From positions 248,001 through 312,000 of the forward strand of contig NZ_JBBCMA010000002.1 of assembly GCF_037152535.1 (NCBI RefSeq): a stretch of 64,000 nucleotides of DNA, read 5' to 3'. This document shows, piece after piece, positions 58,137-64,000 of this stretch. Each line of letters starts with the position of its first letter. Position 1 is the stretch's first letter. Source of the stretch: Leclercia sp. AS011 (GTDB lineage Bacteria > Pseudomonadota > Gammaproteobacteria > Enterobacterales > Enterobacteriaceae). Position numbers and translations under genes: made by a program. The notes beneath the pieces are model-generated. The model was not told the origin of the DNA. It saw nothing but the letters and a program-made list of their open reading frames with translations, and searched no databases.

Positions 58137-59342
58137 ATGCTCTGGTTAATGACGATGGGACGCCGTCTCAACGGTGTTTATGCTGCCTTTTTAATGGTGG
58201 CTTTTATGATGGGCGTCGCCGGTGCGCTGCAGGCCCCGACCCTGAGCCTGTTCCTGAGCCGTGAGGTGGGGGCCCAGCCCTTCTGGGTGGGGATTTTTTA
58301 TACCGTCAACGCCGTCGCCGGGATCCTGGTCAGCCTGTGGCTGGCGAAGCGATCGGACAGCCAGGGCGACCGCCGCAAGCTGATCCTCTTTTGCTGTGCG
58401 ATGGCGATCGGCAACGCGCTGCTGTTCGCCTTTAATCGTCACTATCTGACCTTACTCACCTGCGGCGTGCTGCTGGCTTCGCTGGCCAATACCGCCATGC
58501 CGCAGCTGTTTGCCCTGGCGCGGGAATATGCCGACAGCTCCGCGCGGGAAGTGGTGATGTTCAGCTCGGTGATGCGGGCCCAGCTTTCGCTGGCGTGGGT
58601 CATCGGCCCGCCGCTGGCCTTTATGCTGGCGCTTAACTATGGCTTTACCGCCATGTTCTCCATTGCCGCCGCTATTTTTGCCCTTAGCCTCGGCCTGATT
58701 GCCTTCGCGCTGCCCTCCGTTGCCCGGGTGGACGCCGCAGGCGCGATACCGGTGACCCAGATCAGCGGCTGGAAAAACAAAAATGTCCGCAGGCTGTTTA
58801 TCGCCTCTACCCTGATGTGGACCTGCAACACCATGTACATCATCGACATGCCGCTGTGGATCAGCAGCGATCTGGGCTTGCCGGACAAGCTGGCCGGGAT
58901 CTTAATGGGCACCGCCGCCGGGCTGGAAATCCCGGCGATGATCCTCGCCGGATATTACGTCAAACACTTTGGTAAACGGCGGATGATGGTAATTGCGGTA
59001 GCGGCGGGCGTGCTGTTTTATCTGGGGCTGATCCTCTTTCACAGCCGCGAAGCGTTACTTGCCCTGCAGCTGTTTAACGCGGTCTTTATTGGCATTGTCG
59101 CCGGAATTGGCATGCTCTGGTTCCAGGATCTGATGCCGGGGCGTGCAGGTTCAGCTACCACCCTGTTTACCAACAGTATTTCAACCGGGGTGATTCTGGC
59201 CGGGATTATCCAGGGCGCGCTGGCGCAAAGCTACGGTCATTACGTGGTGTACTGGGTTATCGCGGCGATTTCGCTGGTGGCGCTGGTTCTGACCTGGCGG
59301 GTAAAAGAGAGTGAAATTCTGGAAGGCGGCTTCACGAAATGA
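58137..59342 (+). CDS. setA: Sugar efflux transporter SetA
   Basis: This 401-aa MFS protein of about 12 helices opens MLWLMTMGRRLNGVYAAFLM. Its LAKRSDSQGDRRKLILFC loop 2 and WFQDLMPGRAGSATTLFTNS match E. coli SetA (392 aa). It exports glucose and lactose analogues, and in E. coli lies downstream of sgrS and is co-expressed in sugar-phosphate stress. The C-terminus (KESEILEGGFTK) is extended. It is 30 bp past the SgrS terminator. Confidence 0.93.
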   Translation: MLWLMTMGRRLNGVYAAFLMVAFMMGVAGALQAPTLSLFLSREVGAQPFWVGIFYTVNAVAGILVSLWLAKRSDSQGDRRKLILFCCAMAIGNALLFAFNRHYLTLLTCGVLLASLANTAMPQLFALAREYADSSAREVVMFSSVMRAQLSLAWVIGPPLAFMLALNYGFTAMFSIAAAIFALSLGLIAFALPSVARVDAAGAIPVTQISGWKNKNVRRLFIASTLMWTCNTMYIIDMPLWISSDLGLPDKLAGILMGTAAGLEIPAMILAGYYVKHFGKRRMMVIAVAAGVLFYLGLILFHSREALLALQLFNAVFIGIVAGIGMLWFQDLMPGRAGSATTLFTNSISTGVILAGIIQGALAQSYGHYVVYWVIAAISLVALVLTWRVKESEILEGGFTK

Positions 59343-59384
59343 GAGCCCATTCTGACAGCAGGACGGATTACGCATAGAGTTCAC

Positions 59385-59445
59385 GCGGGTGCTTGAGGCT
59401 GTCTGCCTGAAGCATTGCTGGAAGGGTAGACAGAAGAAAGCCCCA
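59385..59445. pseudogene. hok/sok-family (type I toxin-antitoxin) leader relic
   Basis: GCGGGTGCTTGAGGCTGTCT, then GGTAGACAGAAGAAAGCCCC, form the stem-loop shared by hok-mRNA leaders and their antisense Sok RNAs (hokC/gef-type). CTTAACATTGATG, the usual next leader block, follows. No Hok or Mok ORF follows, because the IS3-family end begins right after it. It is therefore a truncated locus that may still encode an antisense Sok-like RNA on the minus strand. Homology is recalled from sequence pattern. Confidence 0.65.
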
Positions 59446-59463
59446 CTCAACTTAACATTGATG

Positions 59464-59487
59464 TGCACTGCACCCATTTAGTTGGAC
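59464..59487 (+). repeat. Left terminal inverted repeat of the IS150-like element
   Basis: It begins TGCACTGCACCC and continues ATTTAGTTGGAC. IS3-family ends begin TG. Confidence 0.75.
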
Positions 59488-59506
59488 TCTCAAACTGGAG
59501 AGTCCC

Positions 59507-60016
59507 ATGCCCGGACGTAAATATACCCTCGAAGAACGCCTCGAAGTCGTTATGCACTATCTTGCTAGCGATGAAGGCTATCGGTTAACTTCAGCCCGTT
59601 TCAACGTTCCCAGAACCCAGGTGAGAATCTGGGTTGCAGCCTATGATGCTTATGGTGAAGAGGGACTAAAACCCAGAGATAAGGGCGTATCCATCGATCC
59701 TGAAATCAGAATTGAAGCTGTGAAAGCGGTGCTATCCGGTCAGATATCTCAGACACAGGCCGCGACTAAATTCAATGTTGCAGGTGCATCATCTGTCGCC
59801 AAATGGTTAAAAGTGTACAAAGAGCAGGGTGAAGAAGGGCTTCGCTCACTCAAGGTAGGCACAAAAAGGGTATCTTACATGGCTGAACACCCTGAACTTA
59901 TTGAAGCAGCAGAGGAACGATCAAAAGAGCAACGGATTCATGAGCTGGAAAGGAAGGTCAAACGTCTTGAATTACAGATACTTTATCTTCAAAAGCTGAA
60001 AGCCTTAGTTCGGTAA
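59507..60016 (+). CDS. IS3-family transposase OrfA (HTH DNA-binding subunit)
   Basis: This 169-aa protein opens MPGRKYTLEERLEVVMHYLA, followed by two HTH_28/HTH-like units (TSARFNVPRTQVRIWVAAYD and TQAATKFNVAGASSVAKWLK). A C-terminal leucine zipper-like coiled coil ends in ELERKVKRLELQILYLQKLK. It is an OrfA of the IS150 group. It ends just after the AAAAG run at 59991-59995, where a -1 shift would fuse it to OrfB. GGAG precedes the ATG. Confidence 0.85.
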   Translation: MPGRKYTLEERLEVVMHYLASDEGYRLTSARFNVPRTQVRIWVAAYDAYGEEGLKPRDKGVSIDPEIRIEAVKAVLSGQISQTQAATKFNVAGASSVAKWLKVYKEQGEEGLRSLKVGTKRVSYMAEHPELIEAAEERSKEQRIHELERKVKRLELQILYLQKLKALVR

Positions 60017-60876
60017 GAGATAAAGTTCGTGTTGTTGACGAACTAAGGCAACATTACCCGCTTGATCAGCTGCTGAGTACCGCCCGGATATCCCGGAGCA
60101 CGTTTTACTATCATCTCAAGGCGCTTCGGTCTCCGGGAAAATACGATGAAATAAATCGTCGAATCAGCGAGATATATGATGAAAACCAGGGCCGCTATGG
60201 CTATCGACGGGTAACGCTGGCGCTCAGAAGAGAGGGAGGAGTAATCAACCATAAGGTGGTTCAACGCCTGATGAATGGCCTTGACCTAAAAGCAGCTATC
60301 AAAGTAAAGCGCTACACCTCCTGGCGTGACGAACGTGGGTGTGCTGCTGACAATCTCCTGCAACGAAACTTCAAAGCCAGCCGGCCCAATGAAAAATGGG
60401 TAACAGACGTCACGGAGTTCGCTGTCAACGGCCGTAAACTTTATCTTTCTCCAATCATCGATCTCTTCAATAACGAAGTGATTTCCTACAGTATTTCAGA
60501 ACGCCCGACAATGCCGATGATTGACGATATGTTGATTAAGGCATTCGCCAGAATGGACGCAGACAGCACGCCAGTTCTTCACTCAGATCAGGGCTGGCAA
60601 TACCGGCATCGGTGGTATCAGTATCAGTTGCGGAAGTTCGGAGTTCTGCAAAGTATGTCCCGCAAAGGGAATTGTCTGGATAATGCCTGCGCTGAGTGCT
60701 TTTTCGGGACGTTAAAATCAGAATGCTTTTACACCCGTAAATTTAACGATGTCGACGAACTTAAGGTCGTTCTTGAGGATTACATTCGGTACTACAACAC
60801 GCGGCGAATAAGCCTGAAATTTAACGGCCTCAGCCCGGTTGAATACCGCCTGAAGACCTACCCGCTACGAATTTGA
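59971..60876 (+). CDS. IS3-family transposase OrfB (DDE integrase domain)
   Basis: The frame is open from 59971 to the stop at 60876 in the -1 frame of OrfA, and overlaps OrfA's last 46 bp. An ATG within it lies at 60256. It contains HTH_21 (RISEIYDENQGRYGYRRVTL) and a retroviral-type integrase core: WVTDVTEF (first D), VLHSDQGWQYRH (second D) and NACAECFFGTLKSE (E). It ends SLKFNGLSPVEYRLKTYPLR. Expression is expected as an OrfAB fusion by programmed -1 frameshifting. No internal stop was seen. Confidence 0.82.
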   Translation: MTDTLSSKAESLSSVRDKVRVVDELRQHYPLDQLLSTARISRSTFYYHLKALRSPGKYDEINRRISEIYDENQGRYGYRRVTLALRREGGVINHKVVQRLMNGLDLKAAIKVKRYTSWRDERGCAADNLLQRNFKASRPNEKWVTDVTEFAVNGRKLYLSPIIDLFNNEVISYSISERPTMPMIDDMLIKAFARMDADSTPVLHSDQGWQYRHRWYQYQLRKFGVLQSMSRKGNCLDNACAECFFGTLKSECFYTRKFNDVDELKVVLEDYIRYYNTRRISLKFNGLSPVEYRLKTYPLRI

Positions 60877-60914
60877 CATGGTGATTTTCGTTAATAAGCA
60901 CCATAAAGTAACTG

Positions 60915-61007
60915 ATGACAAGGCGTAATCAACTTGCGCAGGCTATTTATATTTCTGATGATGGTGTTAAAGAAGCCATCCAGTTCTTAAGCCTGCACAA
61001 CGGCTGA
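60915..61007 (+). other. Unrecognised 30-codon ORF downstream of the IS
   Basis: MTRRNQLAQAIYISDDGVKE and the following AIQFLSLHNG are open from an ATG to TGA. No domain is recognised, and it lacks a clear ribosome-binding site. It may be a fragment of a gene broken by the IS. It lies at the start of a roughly 435-bp stretch without a confirmed gene (60877-61311). Confidence 0.25.
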
Positions 61008-61022
61008 CATGAATGGGGTATA

Positions 61023-61048
61023 TGTCCGCTATGAGCGAGAAGCGGACA
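61023..61048. repeat. Hairpin repeat, left copy (related to 63922-63947)
   Basis: TGTCCGCT / AGCGGACA arms enclose ATGAGCGAGA. A second copy of the same arms lies at 63922-63947. Confidence 0.65.
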
Positions 61049-61072
61049 CTGCCTGACTATGAGGTATAACGC

Positions 61073-61311
61073 CTCCTAGGTGTAGGAGCGCAATAAATCC
61101 TGCTACGGAGATAACTTTTACAGCCTTGAGTAATTACTATAACGTTAATTTAAGAATTATAAATAAGTATCTATATTGTCATTGAACACCTTTAAAAATT
61201 ATCGCTTTTTGACAGGCAATTCATTGGCAAAGTAATAATAATTATTAGTCGACAAAGTGCCTTTTGATGATCAAGGCTTTATCTTGCTAATTTCTATAGG
61301 TAGTGCACTAT
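61073..61311. other. AT-rich gene-free stretch before the Atu4866 gene
   Basis: The only structure seen is a CTCCTA / TAGGAG hairpin at 61073-61088. The remainder is AT-rich, with no ORF of note. Confidence 0.5.
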
Positions 61312-61557
61312 TTATTTATACCGGAAAAGCACCATACCCGCGTGATGAAGTTCGTCATTACTGACAAAAGTACCATCAGCTGTAAAACCGGTATCGTCCT
61401 GATAGTAGATCCTGTTTTCACGAATGTCGTAGTCGCCCTGATAAGCATGAGGTTTTGTGCCACGTGCTTCATCGTAACGCCCATTAGGTAATAGCTCATG
61501 GCAAATGAATCCATCTTTGGTAATCCAGAGGCCTGTATAAGTATGCTGTTCTTTCAT
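61312..61557 (-). CDS. Atu4866-domain small protein
   Basis: This 81-aa protein is read from the ATG at 61557, which has AGGA five bases upstream; a longer 104-aa frame begins at 61626. It contains YTGLWITKDGFICHELLPNG, RYDEARG, YQGDYDIRENRIYYQDDTGF and HHAGMVLFRYK, a lipocalin-like beta-strand pattern matching the Agrobacterium Atu4866 family. The family function is unknown. Here it sits downstream of a BhsA-like gene and a short-chain dehydrogenase on the same strand, which may make one transcript. There is no signal peptide. Confidence 0.75.
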   Translation of the reverse strand: MKEQHTYTGLWITKDGFICHELLPNGRYDEARGTKPHAYQGDYDIRENRIYYQDDTGFTADGTFVSNDELHHAGMVLFRYK

Positions 61558-61672
61558 ATGGTTCCTGATGTCATGTATATTTGTTAGAGATAAACTATCG
61601 TATTGGTATGTGAAATCACGACTCATTTTGAGTAATGCCGGTTAAGAGAAATTACCGGCGAATATGAGCGTA

Positions 61673-61894
61673 TTATTTGTTATTAACAGGGGTTAACTCT
61701 GCCGTCATATAAACCCTGTTTTTAAAAGAGGCTCCAAGAATTTCATATGATTTCCCCTCTTTAGATGCCTGTGTGGAAATTTTTTCCTCAGCACCCTCAA
61801 TGGTTGAATCTACTGCCGTAACAATCTGGGCCATAGGGCTGAAAGATAATAAAGACAGAAATGTTGCTGCAGTCAAGCGATGGATAATATTCAT
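61673..61894 (-). CDS. Small secreted DUF1471 (BhsA/McbA/YhcN)-like protein
   Basis: This 73-aa protein has a signal peptide MNIIHRLTAATFLSLLSFSP with MA before QIV. The mature part resembles DUF1471: DSTIEGAEEKISTQASKEG, KSYEILGASFKNRVYMTAEL. The frame also extends to an ATG at 62035, but the one at 61894 has AGGA eight bases upstream and begins the signal peptide. DUF1471 proteins are stress-induced envelope or biofilm modulators. The function here is unknown. Confidence 0.6.
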   Translation of the reverse strand: MNIIHRLTAATFLSLLSFSPMAQIVTAVDSTIEGAEEKISTQASKEGKSYEILGASFKNRVYMTAELTPVNNK

Positions 61895-62132
61895 GGTGAT
61901 TTTCCTGTTAATAGATAAGAGATGATTTTTAAAAAAAAGGGAATAATATAATTTAAATTTATTCCCTGTGCCAGCTTGGCTTCTGTAATTAATACAGTCT
62001 TGCTGTCGGTTAAGAATGACGTAATGAATTAACAATTGTCATGCAAGTTATCATTTCATCAGCAGTTCTTGTTCCAGAGGCATTAAATAAATAATGATTG
62101 CAGAGATTTACTTCATCCCGCTGTCATACGCT

Positions 62133-62855
62133 TTAGTTTGCGGATGCTGTCGGTCTGATGGTTATTTCTGTTGTATCAACGCTTTCCGGAGCCTCAATGA
62201 CATGTCGTACGGCACGGGCAATATCAGCGGGTTTAAGTGCAACAGAACGGTATGCATCCATCACCGCCATGGTTTCCGCATGGGTGATGGTTGAGGCGAG
62301 TTCACTTTCTACAACGCCGGGATTAACGCAGGTCACGCGGATTTTCGAGCTTTCCTGTCGTAAACCATCGGAAATAGCGCGTACTGCGAACTTAGAGGCG
62401 CAATAGACGGCAGCTGTAGGCACAACTGAAAGGGCACCGATAGAGCCAAGGTTAATTATCTGACCAGAACCCTGAGCTTCCATCACTGGAAGCACAGCCC
62501 CAATTCCCCACAGCACGCCCTTGATGTTAACGTCAATCGTACGTTCCCATTCATCCTGTTTGCCGGCCGCAAGCGGTGAAAGTGGCATGATGCCCGCATT
62601 GTTAATCAGAACGTCAACACGCCCCCAGTTATCAAGCGCTGACTGCACGAAATGAGCCATGGACAGTCTATTTGTGACATCCAGCTCACGCGCTTCAGCC
62701 ATACCGTCGGCGCTGCGGATTTCTGCTGCAATGGCTTCGATACGATCCAGTCTGCGCGCCCCTAATAGCACTTTCGCACCTGCCTTTCCAAGCTCTCTGG
62801 CAATGCCTTCCCCAATGCCACTTGACGCGCCGGTAATTAATATAACTTTATCCAT
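62133..62855 (-). CDS. Short-chain dehydrogenase/reductase (classical SDR), substrate unknown
   Basis: This 240-aa Rossmann-fold oxidoreductase has TGASSGIG at residues 8-15, NNAG at 85-88, active-site S138 in LGSIG, and YCASK (Y151, K155). The GARRLDRIE strand 2 end suggests NADP preference. Its substrate cannot be told. It is divergent from a LysR gene across 98 bp containing a 7-bp dyad, a common regulator-target layout. Sequence composition is less GC-rich than the backbone. Confidence 0.85.
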   Translation of the reverse strand: MDKVILITGASSGIGEGIARELGKAGAKVLLGARRLDRIEAIAAEIRSADGMAEARELDVTNRLSMAHFVQSALDNWGRVDVLINNAGIMPLSPLAAGKQDEWERTIDVNIKGVLWGIGAVLPVMEAQGSGQIINLGSIGALSVVPTAAVYCASKFAVRAISDGLRQESSKIRVTCVNPGVVESELASTITHAETMAVMDAYRSVALKPADIARAVRHVIEAPESVDTTEITIRPTASAN

Positions 62856-62906
62856 GATGTGCTCCTTCAGTTGAGTTCAGAGAGATGATAGAACTTTATG
62901 ATTAGT

Positions 62907-62929
62907 TCCAGTATCCTGCTTTTACTGGA
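62907..62929. promoter_or_regulatory. LysR-type operator dyad between SDR and LysR genes
   Basis: TCCAGTA / TACTGGA arms are separated by 9 nt, midway in the divergent spacer. This is a plausible binding site for the adjacent LysR protein. Confidence 0.5.
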
Positions 62930-62953
62930 CTCAGTGGTTAGCAGAATTAAACA

Positions 62954-63853
62954 ATGAAAATTGATCTCAATCTTTTACCTATTTTTATCGCGGTTGCTGA
63001 AGAGCGTAATTTCACCATAGCCGCAGCCCGGCTGGGGGTTACGCGCTCGGCGGTTAGTCAGGGAATACGGCGGCTTGAGGATACTTTCGGCACAATGCTG
63101 GTAATGCGGACAACACGTTCAGTAAACCTGACTGAAGCGGGAGAACGACTGCGTACATCCCTGTCATTATCTTTATCCAGCATTGAAGCTGCGTTCGAAG
63201 ATATTGCATCCGACAGCACGCCACGTGGACTTCTGAGGATCGCGGTGACCTCCATAGCTGAAGAGTTTCTTTCAGGTCCGCTGATCGCCTCGTTTGCGGC
63301 TGCTAATCCAGCCGTGACGATCGATATTGTCGTGACAGATGAGGAATTTGATATTGTGGCCGCTGGTTATGATGCTGGGGTAAGGCTCGGAGATGTGATC
63401 GAGAAGGATATGATTGCCGTCCCGCTTACAGAAAAGCAACGTGAAATGGTGGTTGCGTCCCCATCCTATCTCACTGCTAGTAGCGCCCCTCTTCATCCGC
63501 GTGAGCTTGTATATCATCAGTGTATCGGCTGGCGTCCTTCCCCGGATGTTGCTCCTTATCGCTGGGAATTTGAGGAGAACGGGAGAGCTTTCGACGTGGC
63601 GGTAGAACCGCGAATAACAACTAATGACCTGCGTCTCATGCTGAGGCTGGCTCTTGCCGGTGGAGGTATAACATTTGCCCCTGAGGAAACATTCAGGCCG
63701 TATATTGAAAATGGTCAACTTGTTTCAATGCTTGATGATTTTCTTCCCTATTTTCCTGGCTTTTATCTGTATTTTCCTCAACGCCGGAATATAGCGCCAA
63801 AACTACGCGCCCTGATCGAACATGTCAGGCAATGGCGGCAACCGTATGCTTAA
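62954..63853 (+). CDS. LysR-family regulator divergent from SDR gene
   Basis: This 299-aa protein opens MKIDLNLLPIFIAVAEERNF, with an HTH TIAAARLGVTRSAVSQGIRR and a C-terminal PBP2-type effector domain (VDIVVTDEEFDIVAAGYDAG-like strand order; AGYDAGVRLGDVIEKDM). It resembles the branch of LysR regulators that govern neighbouring oxidoreductases (AaeR/DmlR-like). It probably controls the SDR operon through the dyad at 62907-62929. The effector is unknown. Confidence 0.82.
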   Translation: MKIDLNLLPIFIAVAEERNFTIAAARLGVTRSAVSQGIRRLEDTFGTMLVMRTTRSVNLTEAGERLRTSLSLSLSSIEAAFEDIASDSTPRGLLRIAVTSIAEEFLSGPLIASFAAANPAVTIDIVVTDEEFDIVAAGYDAGVRLGDVIEKDMIAVPLTEKQREMVVASPSYLTASSAPLHPRELVYHQCIGWRPSPDVAPYRWEFEENGRAFDVAVEPRITTNDLRLMLRLALAGGGITFAPEETFRPYIENGQLVSMLDDFLPYFPGFYLYFPQRRNIAPKLRALIEHVRQWRQPYA

Positions 63854-63921
63854 TGGTAAGCGCTAAATACTTTGTAACGTAAACCAATTTTCTGAGGACT
63901 GACTCATTTAGTTATATGTTA

Positions 63922-63947
63922 TGTCCGCTTCTGGCACGAAGCGGACA
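63922..63947. repeat. Hairpin repeat, right copy
   Basis: TGTCCGCTT / AAGCGGACA perfect 9-bp arms enclose CTGGCACG, about 70 bp after the LysR stop. The arms are shared with the copy at 61023-61048. Confidence 0.7.
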
Positions 63948-64000
63948 AGGCAGTTGAGTTGAAGGTCGGCAATGAGCGAGAGGTAGACGTGCAGAACGAA

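Larger units (their letters stand above)
59464..60876 (+). mobile_element. IS3-family element, IS150-like (right boundary not located)
   Basis: The left end TGCACTGCACCCATTTAGTT matches the IS150-type terminal repeat (TGTACTGCACCCATTTTGTT). Two overlapping transposase frames follow. No right-end repeat (reverse complement of the left) was found in the 400 bp after orfB, so the right end may be degraded or deleted. The stop of orfB is taken as the nominal limit. No target-site duplication could be assigned. Confidence 0.8.

Noticed and set aside
60878..60900. Shared CATGGTGATTTTC near the IS end and at 61893
   Set aside because: 13 bp plus a second short match looks like chance similarity of a ribosome-binding region. 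It is not enough to call a duplication.

Overview
The window is a chromosomal segment of a member of the Enterobacteriaceae, most like Enterobacter, Leclercia or Lelliottia. Gene order and protein sequences follow the Escherichia coli 0-2 minute region (talB, mog, satP, dnaKJ, nhaAR, rpsT, ribF-ileS-lspA-fkpB-ispH, dapB, carAB, kefFC, folA, apaHG-rsmA-pdxA-surA-lptD, djlA, rluA, rapA, polB, araDABC, yabI, thiBPQ, sgrR-sgrS/T-setA). The differences are clade-specific: the cai/fix cluster and rihC are absent at their E. coli positions, and several accessory islets replace or interrupt the backbone. The genus is an inference; only the family is firm.

Layout. 1-6.2 kb: the talB end, mog, a metabolite:H+ symporter, a Fur-box-linked iron/siderophore ABC importer (binding protein, ATPase, permease) and satP. 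6.3-9.7 kb: dnaK-dnaJ behind two sigma-32-type promoters. 9.8-12 kb: nhaA-nhaR and rpsT. 12.5-18.3 kb: the ribF-ileS-lspA-fkpB-ispH operon. 18.4-20.1 kb: a small islet with a LysR regulator, a divergent AlaX-type tRNA-editing protein and a LacI-family C-terminal relic. 20.2-25.9 kb: dapB and carAB, with recognisable PurR and ArgR sites. 26.1-29.6 kb: a YgdI/YgdR-type lipoprotein, a 941-aa autotransporter and a very AT-rich spacer. 29.6-32.6 kb: kefFC and folA. 32.6-39.3 kb: the leftward apaH-apaG-rsmA-pdxA-surA-lptD set for ribosome, cofactor and outer-membrane biogenesis. 39.6-46.5 kb: djlA, rluA, rapA and the SOS polymerase gene polB with a LexA box. 46.6-51.8 kb: the arabinose operon with its whole control region (araI1/I2, CRP, O1, O2). 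51.9-56.1 kb: yabI and the thiBPQ thiamine importer under a TPP riboswitch. 56.1-59.3 kb: the sugar-phosphate stress locus sgrR / sgrS-sgrT / setA.

The right end (59.3-64 kb) is accessory DNA sitting where leuDCBA would be expected. It holds a hok/sok-family leader relic, an IS3-family (IS150-like) element abutting it, and a lower-GC module of an Atu4866-domain protein, a BhsA/McbA-like secreted protein and a short-chain dehydrogenase divergent from a LysR regulator. Two related hairpins bracket that module. It is the best candidate in the window for a little-described system, though its function is unknown. Elsewhere the window is well-known core biology.
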